64,000 bases of DNA from Paenibacillus cookii (GCF_018333375.1 NZ_BORW01000003.1:186001-250000), one strand, 5' to 3'. Counted from the stretch's first letter, positions 28,130 through 37,880 are shown. Notes: generated by a model from the letters alone, not told the origin. Program-made: numbers and translations.

Positions 28130-28791
28130 AGGGGATAAAAGGAACGCCACACCCATTTGCGCACCCGGAATTCCTCAAGCCTCTTCCATGCGGCCGGCCC
28201 ATAGACGAGAACCAGCGTCGGCACAATGCTCAGCATCTGCAGCATGCCGCCGAGCCCGTAAACGAGCATGTAAACCAAATTCAGCAGCAAATGGATAAAA
28301 AGAAGGCGTTCGGATGCAAAATAGCGGAAGGACAAGACAAGAAGCAGCCCGTAACAACCGTAATCAAACGGAAAAAGCTGCATGACCGCCCCGGCGCCAA
28401 GCACGATGCCAACCTTGGCCCAAACCCGGGACGTGCGGTCAAGCGCCTGCATCACGGCCGCAGCCATGAACAGGGTAGCGACGACGTTCATCCCTCCCGG
28501 ATTCAGGGCCAGCTGGTAAGGCACTTGCGACAATAAGGCCAGCACGAACAGCCTGACCAAATATCGGGATGGCGACTTCGTATAGCGATGCCCTTGAACG
28601 AGGGCGTAGGCATAAATCGGAAATGCCGCCCGGCCGACCATCCGCAGCCAAAGCCGGTCTTCGAAAAATACGATGCCGATATGATCCATGAGCATGGTCA
28701 GCATGGCAATCAGCTGCAAAACGACTCCTCTCCCTTGCCGGACAAAGTTTGAATCTAAACCTATTTTACTTGGCTGCGGCTCTTTCTCCAA
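28087..28791 (-). CDS. TraX family membrane protein
   Basis: A 234-residue integral membrane protein with about seven hydrophobic segments. The TraX hallmark LQLIAMLTMLMDHIG near the N-terminus is followed by RMVGRAAFPIYAYALVQGH and LVRLFVLALLSQVPYQLA. In F plasmids TraX acetylates pilin, but chromosomal members in Firmicutes have no known substrate. The start is a TTG at 28791 with AGAGGGGAAC upstream. Its end overlaps the convergent hypothetical gene by 43 bp. No conjugation genes are nearby. Confidence 0.85.
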   Translation of the reverse strand: MEKEPQPSKIGLDSNFVRQGRGVVLQLIAMLTMLMDHIGIVFFEDRLWLRMVGRAAFPIYAYALVQGHRYTKSPSRYLVRLFVLALLSQVPYQLALNPGGMNVVATLFMAAAVMQALDRTSRVWAKVGIVLGAGAVMQLFPFDYGCYGLLLVLSFRYFASERLLFIHLLLNLVYMLVYGLGGMLQMLSIVPTLVLVYGPAAWKRLEEFRVRKWVWRSFYPLHLLTLAALEGAAW

Positions 28792-28861
28792 GTTCCCCTC
28801 TGATATAATATAGGCATGAACGTTTTATTTTCTTCTACTTATCTTCGAGGAGGGCAACATT

Positions 28862-30043
28862 TTGAATTTTGACAAACCGATATCGCGACACATGACCGGC
28901 TGCGAAAAGTGGGACGGCATGAAACATATTTTCGGTACGGCGGACGCGCTGCCGATGTGGGTGGCGGACATGGATTTCGAATCCCCGCCATCCGTCATCT
29001 CCGCGCTTAAGGAGCGCGTCGAGCATGGGGTATTCGGTTATACCATGCAAACGGACGAATATAAGGGGGCCGTGGCCGGATGGATGAAAGAGCGCCATGG
29101 CTGGGAAATCGACACCGATTGGATCGTCTTTTGCCCAGGCGTCGTGCCTGCGTTAAGCTTTGCGGTCCAGGCCTTTACCGCTCCGGGAGACAAAGTGGTG
29201 ATTCAGCCGCCCGTTTACCCTCCGTTTCACAGCGTCGTGGAAGAGCATGGACGCGAGCTGGTCATCAACCCGCTCCTATCCGAAAACGGCCATTATTCCA
29301 TGGATTTGAAGGGCCTGGAAGAGATTTTGCAAGGCGGGCAAATCAAAATGCTCATTCTGTGCAGCCCCCACAATCCGGTCGGACGGGTATGGACGCGCGA
29401 AGAGCTGGAAGCGTTGGTGACGCTTTGCGTGCGCCATGACGTGCTGATCGTCTCCGACGAGATCCATGCGGACCTGGTTTTCGAAGCGGAGGCCCACACG
29501 CCGCTCGCCCTGATCTCCGAAGACGCCAAAAAGAGATCCATCATCTGTACGTCGCCAAGCAAAACCTTTAACATTGCCGGATTGAACACGTCCAACATCA
29601 TCATTCCGGATCCGGACATCCGCAGCGCCTTCCAAAGCGCGCTCCGGCTTTACCATGTGGGATCGATCAGCGCCCTCGGCAGCACGGCGGCGCAAGCGGC
29701 CTACACCGGGGGACGCGAATGGCTGGACGAGGTTTTGGTTTACCTGCAGCAGAACATGGATTACGTGATAAACTACGTCGAAACGCATATGCCGGAAATT
29801 AAGGTACGGAAACCGGAAGCGACCTATCTGCTATGGCTCGATTTCCGTGCCCTCGGCATGGATCAGGACGAGCTTTCCGCTTTCCTGCTGGCCAAAGCGA
29901 AGCTGGCTCTGAACAACGGCGGAGCTTTTGGCCAAGGCGGGGAAGGATTCATGCGCATGAACGTCGCTTGCCCGAAAGCGACCGTCGCCGAAGCGATGGA
30001 ACGGCTGAACGCGGCGATGAAGGAATGGCGGCAATTGCCATAG
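28862..30043 (+). CDS. patB: MalY/PatB family pyridoxal-phosphate aminotransferase or cystathionine beta-lyase
   Basis: A 393-residue fold type I PLP enzyme. Cofactor Lys234 lies in TSPSKTFNIAGL, and NPVGRVW, VSDEIHADL and the C-terminal substrate Arg (FMRMNVACP) are present. The N-terminal half has FDKPISRHMTGCEKWDGM, typical of the MalY/PatB group, which cleave cystathionine or act as aminotransferases. The start is a TTG at 28862 with GAGGAGGG upstream, and a TATAAT-like box precedes it (28803-28811). A perfect terminator follows. Confidence 0.88.
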   Translation: MNFDKPISRHMTGCEKWDGMKHIFGTADALPMWVADMDFESPPSVISALKERVEHGVFGYTMQTDEYKGAVAGWMKERHGWEIDTDWIVFCPGVVPALSFAVQAFTAPGDKVVIQPPVYPPFHSVVEEHGRELVINPLLSENGHYSMDLKGLEEILQGGQIKMLILCSPHNPVGRVWTREELEALVTLCVRHDVLIVSDEIHADLVFEAEAHTPLALISEDAKKRSIICTSPSKTFNIAGLNTSNIIIPDPDIRSAFQSALRLYHVGSISALGSTAAQAAYTGGREWLDEVLVYLQQNMDYVINYVETHMPEIKVRKPEATYLLWLDFRALGMDQDELSAFLLAKAKLALNNGGAFGQGGEGFMRMNVACPKATVAEAMERLNAAMKEWRQLP

Positions 30044-30072
30044 AAGAACCCTGCCTGATCAAAGGGGCGTTG

Positions 30073-30105
30073 GAGAATTCGGTCAAGACCGAATTCTCTT
30101 TTTTT
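30073..30105 (+). terminator. Terminator after the patB-like gene
   Basis: Twelve-bp perfect arms (GAGAATTCGGTC with GACCGAATTCTC) and seven T residues. Confidence 0.92.
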
Positions 30106-30200
30106 ATTTGCGCTATGAAAATTAGCACTGTTTTTGTCGAAATATAGGAGGTGAACTCTTCAAGGGACCACAACATACATATATTTTTGGGGGAATCTTT

Positions 30201-32207
30201 TTGAAAAAACAACTCAAGGGAGTTTTGCGCCTCTTTAAGATCAAAAGACTGCGCACCAGACTCATGATCATTGTCAGTCTCATGGTCATCATTCCCAACA
30301 TTTTCGTGGCGTTATTTTCCGTGAACAGCGCGAAAACGGAGCTGCAGGACAAAATGGAGGAAACGACGAAATCCAGCGTCACGCTGCTGGACAACCTTGT
30401 GGACAGCATGATTCAAATGCAGGTATCCAACGTAAAAATGCTCGCGGGCCAAATCACGTCCGAGGACATCAGCGTGAACTCGATCAAGGTCCGGAAACTG
30501 ATCAACGACTACAAATCCCAACACCCGGAGGTCGAATAGGTCTCGGTCGGCAATGACCGGGGAGCCTGGATGAAAGCGCCGGATCCCGGCAAGCAGAACG
30601 ACTACGATCCGCGCACCCGCGAGTGGTACAAGCTCGCCAAACAATATCCGAATCAGGCGATGGTCGCCGATCCGTCCATATCGTACACGACCGGCAATTA
30701 CGTGCTTTCCATTTCCAAAATGCTGCCTGATGGAGAAGGGGCGATCACGGTCGACTTCAGCATGAAGGAGATGGACAAGGTCGTCAATAACCTTCACCTT
30801 GGCAACAAGGGATACCTGTACATCATGGACCGCAACGACCGCATGATGGCCCATCCGACCAAAAAAATCGGCGATGTGGCGACCGGGCCGCAGCTGGCGA
30901 TCATCCACAGCCGGAAGGAAGGCTTCGTCCACTATACCAACCCTGACACCCACGTGCCGCAGCAGGGGTATTTCACGACCAACGGAACGACCTCCTTCAA
31001 AATCGTGGGCATCCTTCCCGACAGCGAATACGCCGACGCGACGCGCCCGATCCTGTACACTTCCGTGGGCGTGCTCGTTATTGCCGTTGCCGCTATTCTT
31101 GTCATCATGTTCTTCATCATCCGCGGCATGACCAAACCGATCGAGCAGCTCAACCGCTCGGCCATCCGGGTCAGCAACGGACATCTGAACGAGCGGGTCA
31201 GCACCAAACGCACGGATGAAATCGGAACGCTCGCCGAAAATTATAACGGCATGGTCGCTTCCCTCCGCAACATGGTCATGGACATGGGCAACACCTCCAG
31301 CCAATTGGCGGCGTCCAGCGAAGAGCTGACCGCCAGCACCGAAATGAATGCGCAGACGGTCGAATCGGTTTCCCGCCTCGTCTCCGAATCGTCCGAGGGC
31401 GCCGCAACCCAGGCTCTGGCCACCGAAGAAAGCGCCCGTACGCTGGAAGAAATGACGCGCGGAATCCAGAAAATCGCCGAGTCGGCAGGAGCGATCGTGG
31501 ACTCGTCCGGCCGCACGGAAGAAGACGTCGAGGCCGGCAGCCAAAAAATCCGCCAGGTCAGCGCCCAGATGGATACGATCCGCCAATCCACGGTGGAATC
31601 CGCGGAGCTGATGGATCAGCTGCATAACCACAGCGCGAGCATCGCCGCGATGAGCACCGCCATTGCCGAAATCTCCAAGCAAACGAACCTGCTGTCGCTG
31701 AATGCCGCCATCGAAGCGGCCCGCGCCGGCGAACATGGCCGGGGGTTTGCGGTCGTCGCCGATGAGGTTCGCAAGCTGGCCGATCAGTCCAGCATCACGG
31801 CCGACGAAATCCAGCAAACGATCGTCAAGATGACCGATCTGATCGCGAGCGCCTTCGACGTCATGAAAAACAAGGTGCAAGCCGACGTCAGCCATGGGCT
31901 CGACGTCACCGCGGAAGCGCTCGAAGCGTTCGTGAACATCGAACGCTCCGCCAAACGGATTTCGGACCAGGTGCAGGACATCTCGGCCATCACGGAACAG
32001 ATGTCGGCCAGCAGCCAGCAAATTTCGGCTGCGGTCCACGAGGTTGCCGGCATCTCCCGCCAAACCGTCTCCTCGCTCGAGCAGGTCTCCGCGGCAAGCC
32101 AGGAACAGCTCGCGTCCATGGAGGAAATCAGCTCCTCCGCGGCGGGCCTCGCCCGGATGGCGACGGACATGCAAGCCATGATCGACCGCTTCAAGCTGGA
32201 TGAATAA
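30201..32207 (+). pseudogene. Methyl-accepting chemotaxis protein interrupted by an in-frame amber codon
   Basis: The gene begins with TTG at 30201 and is open to 32207 in one frame except for a TAG at 30537-30539. Without it the protein would be about 668 residues. The order would be TM1 (about 22-45), an extracellular Cache domain with the conserved [11 protein letters not shown]2 ([21 protein letters not shown]), HAMP, and an MA signalling domain with [20 protein letters not shown]. The stop falls in the N-terminal part of the Cache domain. The rest has no further damage, so the change is recent, a sequencing error, or read through. Translation from an internal ATG at 30570 would give a receptor lacking TM1. 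Confidence 0.85.
30537..30539 (+). other. In-frame amber codon in the chemoreceptor gene
   Basis: Reads GAA TAG GTC at residues 112-114 of the frame. The flanking residues continue an intact Cache domain. Only one substitution from a sense codon such as TAC or TAT would restore it. Confidence 0.9.
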
Positions 32208-32210
32208 GAA

Positions 32211-32256
32211 AAAAGGCCGCCTTTCAAGCTGCGTCAGCTTGAAAAGGCGGCCTTTT
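32211..32256 (+). terminator. Terminator after the chemoreceptor gene
   Basis: A 20-base left arm (32211-32230) pairs with 32236-32256 with one bulge. It ends in T residues and carries A residues on the other side, so it may also end glcF. Confidence 0.85.
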
Positions 32257-32283
32257 CATCTATTGGGGCCACGAGAGGGGCGC

Positions 32284-33627
32284 TTATTTGTTCAGCCGTT
32301 CATGCAGGAAATCCACGATGTGGACCGCCTCCATCCGCCCGCTGAGCCCGTGTTCCTCGATGCCGTGCTTCATTTGCAGCAGGCAGCCCGGATTGCTGGT
32401 CAGAAGATAGGAAGCCTGAGTAGCTTCGGCATGCTCCATCTTATGGTCCAGAATTTGCCCGGCCATCGCCGGCTGGGTAATGTTGTAGATGCCTGCCGAG
32501 CCGCAGCAGCGGTCGGCGCCCGTCATCTCCACGTACTGCGCTCCCTCCACCTGTCGCATCAATTTGCGCGGAGCGTCCGATGAGCGCATGACGTTGCGGA
32601 GGTGGCACGAATCCTGATACGTGATCCGAACCGGTTCCGTACCGCCGGCCGCATCGTCCCGGCCGAAGTCCAGTTTTCTTCCGAAGCGTACCAGCAAATC
32701 GCTGATATCGACTACCCGTTCCGCAAACCAAACGGCATCGTCCCGCCACTGCGGATCCTCATGCAGCAGATGGTCGTATTCGCTCAGAATCGCGCCGCAT
32801 CCGCCCGCATTGGACACGATATAATCCACGCCGGCCGCCTTGAACGTTTGAATATTGCGTCTGGCCAGCTCGCGCGCGCCCTCCGCTTCCCCGCTATGGG
32901 CATGCAGCGCGCCGCAGCAGTTCTGCTCACGCGGGATGACCACCTCAAAACCGGCGGCCGTCAACAAATCGACCGTGTGGATGTTCGTGTCGGTAAACAG
33001 CACGTCCATGATGCAGCCCCTGAACAAGGCCACCGTCGCGATTTTTTCGCCTTTCGCCGGATGGCGGTCGCCGATTTGCTCCACGACGCCGCGCCCGGCG
33101 GCATCCGGCAAAATTTTCTCCATATCGCGCAGATGTTTCGGAAACAGCTTCATCGCTCCCGTGGCATGGGCTGCGGCACGGAGCCCGGATTTCTGGTAAA
33201 ACCGCAAGCCGCGCCCGACCCATTTCATCCGGTTCTGATGCGGGAATACCGTCTTGAAGGCCGCGTGGCGGGCGGCTCTCACAAGCGGCTTATGCCGTTT
33301 ATGGTCTTCGATCGCGTCCCGTGCCTGCTCGATCAGCTGGCCGTATTTGACGCCAGCCGGGCACGCCGGCTCGCAGGCGCGGCAGCCGAGGCAATGGTTC
33401 ATCTGGTCTTCGAAAGCCTGATCCGGCGCCATCAGGCCGTCCGTCACCGCTTTCATGAGGGCGATCCGTCCCCGCGGGGATTCGGCCTCCAGCCCGGTTT
33501 CCGCAAACGTCGGGCAGGCCGGAAGGCAGAAGCCGCAGCGCATGCAGTTGGTCAGCTGATCTTCGTCAAGGCGTAACCGGAGCTTTTCCGTCAGCGGATT
33601 CATCGGTTGCGTTTGCCCGTTAGCCAC
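32284..33627 (-). CDS. glcF: Glycolate oxidase iron-sulfur subunit
   Basis: A 447-residue Fe-S protein. Two 4Fe-4S sites lie in the N-terminal region (CMRCGFCLPACP and CLGCRACEPACP), and two CCG domains follow (NCCGALHAHSG and RCCGSAGIYN), which bind further Fe-S. This is the GlcF family, the electron-transfer partner of the GlcD flavoprotein. The start overlaps the end of glcD by eight bases, so translation is coupled. It oxidises glycolate, and perhaps lactate, and feeds electrons to the quinone pool. Confidence 0.93.
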   Translation of the reverse strand: MANGQTQPMNPLTEKLRLRLDEDQLTNCMRCGFCLPACPTFAETGLEAESPRGRIALMKAVTDGLMAPDQAFEDQMNHCLGCRACEPACPAGVKYGQLIEQARDAIEDHKRHKPLVRAARHAAFKTVFPHQNRMKWVGRGLRFYQKSGLRAAAHATGAMKLFPKHLRDMEKILPDAAGRGVVEQIGDRHPAKGEKIATVALFRGCIMDVLFTDTNIHTVDLLTAAGFEVVIPREQNCCGALHAHSGEAEGARELARRNIQTFKAAGVDYIVSNAGGCGAILSEYDHLLHEDPQWRDDAVWFAERVVDISDLLVRFGRKLDFGRDDAAGGTEPVRITYQDSCHLRNVMRSSDAPRKLMRQVEGAQYVEMTGADRCCGSAGIYNITQPAMAGQILDHKMEHAEATQASYLLTSNPGCLLQMKHGIEEHGLSGRMEAVHIVDFLHERLNK

Positions 33628-35035
33628 GTTGGATCACCACCCGTTTCCGCGTTTCTTTCGCGAATACTTTGCCCGGATTCAGCAGATGATCCGGATCGAA
33701 GGAGTTTTTGATCGCTTTCATCACGTCCATCCCCGCCGGGCCTACCTTCCATTCCAGATACGGGGACTTGACCATCCCGACGCCATGCTCGCCCGTGATG
33801 GTTCCGCCCAGCCGGATCGCCGCTTCGAATATTTCCTCGAAGGCTTCTTCCACCCGCGCGATCTCTTCCTTGTTCCGGGCATCGGTCGTTGCCGTCGGAT
33901 GGAGGTTGCCGTCCCCCGCATGCCCGAACGTGCTGATCTGCACCTGGTGCTTTTTCGCGATCCGGTTGATTTCGATCACCATGTCGGCGATTTTCGAGCG
34001 CGGCACGGTCGCGTCCTCCAGTATGGTCGTCGGGCGCAGCCGGGCGAGCGCCGTAAACGCGCTGCGGCGCGCGGTCAATAGCTTCTCGGCCTCTTCCGGG
34101 CTGGCTGCGATGCTGACCTGGTCGGCATGTTCGCTTCGGCAAACCTCGGTGATGATGGCGATATCCCGTTCCACGGCTTCTTGATCGCCGTCCTGCTCGA
34201 TGATCAGGATCGCCTCCATGTCGAGCGGCAGCCCCAGCTTCGCGAAATCATCCACGACGCGGATGGTGGCGTTATCCAGAATTTCAAGCGTGGCCGGGAT
34301 GATGCGGTTTTCGATGATTTTCGATACGGTGCGGGCCGCGCCGTACAAGTCCTTGTACATGGCCAGCATCGTTTTCTTGTATCTTGGAGGCGGAATCAGT
34401 TTCAGCGTGGCCTCCGTGATGATGGCCAGCGTCCCTTCCGAGCCGACCAGCAGCTTGGTCAGGTCGTACCCCGCCACGTCCTTCATCAGCTTGCCTCCCG
34501 TGCGGATCACGTCGCCGCTTGCAAGCACCGCTTCCAGGCCGATCACGTAATCTTTGGTCGTCCCGTATTTCAGGCCGCGCAGCCCTCCGGAGCATTCGGC
34601 AATGTTTCCCCCGATCGTGGAAATGGCCATGCTGCTCGGATCCGGCGGGTAAAACAAGCCGAGGCTTTCGACATGCGTGCTGAACTGTTTCGTGTTCAAT
34701 CCGGGCTGTACCGTGGCCGTCAAATTTTCCAGGTCGATTTCCAAAATGCGGTTCATCCGGTGCATGACCATGACGATGCCGCCCTGCACGGGTACCGTGC
34801 CCCCGCATAAATTGGTGCCGGAACCTCTGCCCACGACCGGGATTTTGTAGCGGCTCAGCACCTTCATGATCCGCGACACCTCCTCGGTGCTGGACGGGTA
34901 AACAACGCCGTCCGGCAAGGATTGCAGCATCGGCGTGCCGTCATAGGAATGGGTGACGAGCGACTGCGGATCGTCCTTGACGTATGCGCTGCCGAGGATC
35001 GAGATCAGTTCGCGTTTGACTTCTTCTTGCAGCAA
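33620..35035 (-). CDS. glcD: Glycolate oxidase FAD subunit
   Basis: About 471 residues, an FAD-linked (VAO family) dehydrogenase of the GlcD type. The FAD-binding core shows VVGRGSGTNLCGGTVPVQGG. Later come GGNIAECSGGLRGLKYG, LLVGSEGTLAIITEATL, FGHAGDGNLHPT and GTITGEHGVG. I placed the start at a TTG at 35035 because AAGGAGG lies eight bases before it. The ATG eight codons upstream at 35059 has no ribosome site and would place AAGGAGG inside the gene. It is followed by glcF with an overlap. A LutR-like palindrome lies about 56-68 bases upstream. Confidence 0.92.
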   Translation of the reverse strand: MLQEEVKRELISILGSAYVKDDPQSLVTHSYDGTPMLQSLPDGVVYPSSTEEVSRIMKVLSRYKIPVVGRGSGTNLCGGTVPVQGGIVMVMHRMNRILEIDLENLTATVQPGLNTKQFSTHVESLGLFYPPDPSSMAISTIGGNIAECSGGLRGLKYGTTKDYVIGLEAVLASGDVIRTGGKLMKDVAGYDLTKLLVGSEGTLAIITEATLKLIPPPRYKKTMLAMYKDLYGAARTVSKIIENRIIPATLEILDNATIRVVDDFAKLGLPLDMEAILIIEQDGDQEAVERDIAIITEVCRSEHADQVSIAASPEEAEKLLTARRSAFTALARLRPTTILEDATVPRSKIADMVIEINRIAKKHQVQISTFGHAGDGNLHPTATTDARNKEEIARVEEAFEEIFEAAIRLGGTITGEHGVGMVKSPYLEWKVGPAGMDVMKAIKNSFDPDHLLNPGKVFAKETRKRVVIQRG

Positions 35036-35090
35036 GGAAAGTCCCTCCTTGGGATTCATTCGGTATCGATGGAATATTTAAATTAATCAG

Positions 35091-35103
35091 GTCATCTGAT
35101 GAC
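35091..35103. promoter_or_regulatory. FadR/LutR-type operator upstream of glcD
   Basis: GTCATCTGATGAC, a perfect six-bp inverted repeat with one central base. It contains TCATC-N-GATGA, which I recall as the consensus reported for B. subtilis LutR. It lies about 20 bases after a TATACT-like box on the minus strand (about 35119-35124), so a bound protein would block glcD transcription. The adjacent GntR protein is the obvious ligand. Confidence 0.65.
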
Positions 35104-35315
35104 TTTTCTTGGGAACAAGTATACACTAGAATAGATGAATCGAAAATAGACGTATCGAAATTTTTTTCAGACTTGTCCGCTGCCGATGATAAAATCGCTT
35201 CAGATGTTATGGACTCGCGAAACATGCTGCATGACGGGCCAGTTGAATGCCAATAACGATAATGAAACTATAGAGACGGATCAGGATCAGGAATTCGGGA
35301 AGGACGTTGAGGAAG

Positions 35316-36056
35316 ATGACCAACCAGCAGAGACCGCTTAAGCAGTACGAATGGGTCATGAACGATTTGAAGGAACGGATGCTCGACGGGCGCCTTGCGC
35401 CCGGGGACCGGCTTGCTTCCGTCGTCGACCTGGCGGCCCAATACAACGTGGGCAGATCGACGATCCGGGAGGCGCTGAGCGCGCTGAAAGCGATGGGATT
35501 GCTTAACATTAAACAGGGCGGGGGTACGTTCGTCAAAGCTGTTCCTTCGGAAGCCGCGCCGGCCCACCCGATGCAGCGTTACGACGATTTATGGGAAGGA
35601 CGGGCCGCATCGCTCCGCCACCTTCTGGAGGTGCGCCGCGTTCTTGAGACCGGATGCGCCGCGCTTGCCGCGCTGCATCGAACGGAAGAGGACCTGACCG
35701 TCCTCGAAAAGCTGCTCGAAGAGATGGAAAATTCCGATGACGAGCATTTCATCGAACAGGCCGACGTCAAATTTCACCAGCAGATCGCGGCCGCAACCCG
35801 CAACCCGCTGCTGCTTGAACTGATGGAATCGCTGTCGAGCCGTCTGCATGAAAACATGAAGGATATGCGCGCGCTTTGGTTTTACGCCGAGCGTTCTTCG
35901 GCCGAGCGATTGCTGCAGGAACATATCCGGATCTGCGAAGCCATCGCCAAGCAGGATGCCGGGGAGGCGTCCGCCCGCATGGATTTGCATATTTCGAAAG
36001 TCGAGCAGGTGCTGAACGAGAAAAAAGCCGGGGACCATCATCTGCGGATGACGTAA
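35316..36056 (+). CDS. FadR/GntR family regulator (LutR-like)
   Basis: About 246 residues. The N-terminal GntR winged helix covers about residues 5-75 (LAPGDRLASVVDLAAQYNVG and RSTIREALSALKAMGLL). The C-terminal all-helical FCD domain has LLEVRRVLETGCAALA, DVKFHQQIAAATRNPLLLEL and HIRICEAIAKQDAGEA; the His and Asp residues in these helices bind a metal and a carboxylate ligand in the family. It is divergent from glcDF and probably represses it until glycolate or lactate is present. The ATG at 35316 is chosen over the TTG at 35307; neither has an ideal ribosome site. Confidence 0.85.
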   Translation: MTNQQRPLKQYEWVMNDLKERMLDGRLAPGDRLASVVDLAAQYNVGRSTIREALSALKAMGLLNIKQGGGTFVKAVPSEAAPAHPMQRYDDLWEGRAASLRHLLEVRRVLETGCAALAALHRTEEDLTVLEKLLEEMENSDDEHFIEQADVKFHQQIAAATRNPLLLELMESLSSRLHENMKDMRALWFYAERSSAERLLQEHIRICEAIAKQDAGEASARMDLHISKVEQVLNEKKAGDHHLRMT

Positions 36057-36077
36057 ACCGGCTTCTTTTTTTCGCTG

Positions 36078-36551
36078 CTAGTTTTCGAGCCTGATGACCA
36101 CGCCGCTCCCGACCGCGCATCGGTCCAGCCCTTCCAGCGTCTGCTCCACCCGCTCGATCATTTTCGCCAGATGGTCGCCGTCGTTGCCGGGCAGAAAAGC
36201 CGAATCTTCGGACTCCGCGATATATTGCAGCGTGTTCAAAAACAGCTCCGTTTCCAAATCGATCTCGGCGACATCCCGAAGCGCACCGATCAATTCGTCA
36301 TAATACAGATCCTCCGGCGGAAACCTGCCTTCCGATTGCAAATAAATTTGCTTCAGCTTCGCTTTGACGCTCATGTGGGCCACGACCAGCGCCGCTTTGC
36401 AGAAGCCCGCTTCCAGCAGGGGGCGCGCAAAGTTCATATAACTTCGAGACAAATCGTTCCAGCTGCGGGCTTTGGCATACAGCTCGTACACATCCTTTTC
36501 AAAAAGGCCGTTACGGATGCTTCTTTGCGATTGTACCGAAAAAGGCAGCAT
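36078..36551 (-). CDS. HEPN-like hypothetical protein
   Basis: About 157 helical residues. The part ARPLLEAGFCKAALVVAHMS followed by VKAKLKQIYLQ looks like a HEPN-type four-helix domain, in which a helical pair follows one with Leu, Gly and Ala. The catalytic Rx4-6H motif of HEPN RNases is not obvious. The ATG at 36551 has GGGAGG eight bases upstream; the longer frame to 36581 lacks one. There is no paired nucleotidyltransferase gene next to it, so a toxin-antitoxin role is not supported. Function unknown. Confidence 0.6.
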   Translation of the reverse strand: MLPFSVQSQRSIRNGLFEKDVYELYAKARSWNDLSRSYMNFARPLLEAGFCKAALVVAHMSVKAKLKQIYLQSEGRFPPEDLYYDELIGALRDVAEIDLETELFLNTLQYIAESEDSAFLPGNDGDHLAKMIERVEQTLEGLDRCAVGSGVVIRLEN

Positions 36552-36959
36552 GTAAATAACCTCCCGTTCAGGATCTTGCAAATGTTGCGATGCCTGACGC
36601 CTTCCATGCTTTCGACAGCCGAATGGAAAACGGATCCGATGAAAGACACTGCATGTAATTCGACAAAATCCCCGTTACACCATTTAAACTTCTACCTTGG
36701 GACACTCGAGCTTTATGCCCTGCGCTGCTATGAATGGTACTAAGGACCTCCATGTTCTTGCGTCTGGATACCCAGTGTGATCCCTTATTGCGTGTATGCT
36801 ATATATGTCGGCCTTTCTTACTAAAAAATGAATATTATTCCAACAAAAAATGCGCGACTTTTGCGAAAGAGCCTGATTTTGGGGCCCCGCCGCTTTGACG
36901 TGGTGCTATAATGAATAAGCCCGCCATTTTACATCATGAAGAAAAAGGAAGCTGAATGT
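36552..36959. other. Intergenic gap, promoter region
   Basis: About 408 bp with no convincing gene. It is AT-richer than the genes beside it and has a TATAAT at 36907-36912 in front of the AEC transporter gene. A GGGGCCCC palindrome lies at 36880-36887. No recognisable RNA or repeat is seen. Confidence 0.5.
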
Positions 36960-37880
36960 ATGATTGCTACCATATTGCTTGAAGTCGTGCTGCCGGTGTT
37001 TGTGCTGATTGCGTTCGGCTCGCTGATGCAGCGGCTTTTCCAACTGGATTTATACACTTTATCCAAAATCAACTTTTATTTCATCACGCCGGCCGCGGTT
37101 TTTATGAGCATGTACCATTCCGATATGTCCGGCGAGCTGCTGGGGACCGTCGTTATGTTTTACGCCTTGTACGTCCTCATTTTATGGCTGCTGGGGACCG
37201 TGACGGGGCGCCTGTTCAAATTCGAAAGCAGCATGAAAGCGGCCTTTAACAACAGCATCATGCTCGACAATTCCGGGAATTACGGAATGCCGATCAACGC
37301 GCTCGTCTTTAAGGGGGATATGCTCGCTTCGTCGATGCAGGCGCTGATCATGTCCCTGCAAAGCCTGCTGACCTTCACGTACGGCGTCATCGCGATCCAG
37401 GGAGCGAAGATGAAAGGCAACTACCGGAGCATGCTGATCGGCTTTTTGAAGATGCCCGTGCCGTATGCTTTGGTTTTGGGGCTGCTGCTGCATGTGCTGA
37501 AGGCGCCGCTGCCTTTGTTCGTATCCCAGCCTTTAACCTATGCGCAGCAATCGATGGTTGCCATCGCGCTGCTGACCCTGGGGGCGCAGATCGTCAAATA
37601 CCCGCTCAAGCTTTACCGCTTGGACGTATACGTCAGCATGTTCCTGAAGCTGATCATCGGTCCGGCCATCGGATGCGCGCTCGTCTTCGCGCTGGGACTC
37701 AAAGGAATACCCGCGCAGGCGCTGCTGATCGCATCCGGCATGCCGACGGGCGTCAATACGTCGATCCTGGCCGAAGAATATCGGAACGAACCCGATTTCG
37801 CCGCCCAAACCGTGCTGCTCTCCACCCTGTTTAATGTCGTGACCATTACGGGATTGATCTCCCTCGCAAAGATGTTCTGA
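36960..37880 (+). CDS. AEC (auxin efflux carrier) family transporter
   Basis: A 306-residue membrane protein with ten hydrophobic segments. Each half shows the family's pattern: LPVFVLIAFGSLMQRLFQLD with NFYFITPAAVFMSMYHS, and NSIMLDNSGNYGMPINAL in segment 4. The second half has IASGMPTGVNTSILAEEYRN. Family members move auxin-like or malate-type organic anions. The ATG at 36960 has AAAAGGAAG upstream; the frame start at 36936 has none. No linked enzyme gene indicates a substrate. Confidence 0.88.
   Translation: MIATILLEVVLPVFVLIAFGSLMQRLFQLDLYTLSKINFYFITPAAVFMSMYHSDMSGELLGTVVMFYALYVLILWLLGTVTGRLFKFESSMKAAFNNSIMLDNSGNYGMPINALVFKGDMLASSMQALIMSLQSLLTFTYGVIAIQGAKMKGNYRSMLIGFLKMPVPYALVLGLLLHVLKAPLPLFVSQPLTYAQQSMVAIALLTLGAQIVKYPLKLYRLDVYVSMFLKLIIGPAIGCALVFALGLKGIPAQALLIASGMPTGVNTSILAEEYRNEPDFAAQTVLLSTLFNVVTITGLISLAKMF

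Noticed and set aside
28087..28791. TraX gene as evidence of a conjugative element
   Set aside because: TraX family members are common on Firmicute chromosomes, and no relaxase, pilus or integrase genes are nearby.
30537..30539. Amber codon as pyrrolysine or selenocysteine
   Set aside because: TAG would need a pyrrolysine system, not expected here, and the Cache domain has no need for such a residue. Selenocysteine uses TGA.
30312..32174. Long antisense frame over the chemoreceptor
   Set aside because: It runs across the amber codon of the real gene, but the plus strand has all chemoreceptor domains. The antisense frame is His/Arg/Asp-rich with no domain.
36078..36551. HEPN-like protein as a toxin
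   Set aside because: No partner nucleotidyltransferase gene or Rx4-6H motif is visible, so a toxin-antitoxin call is not supported.
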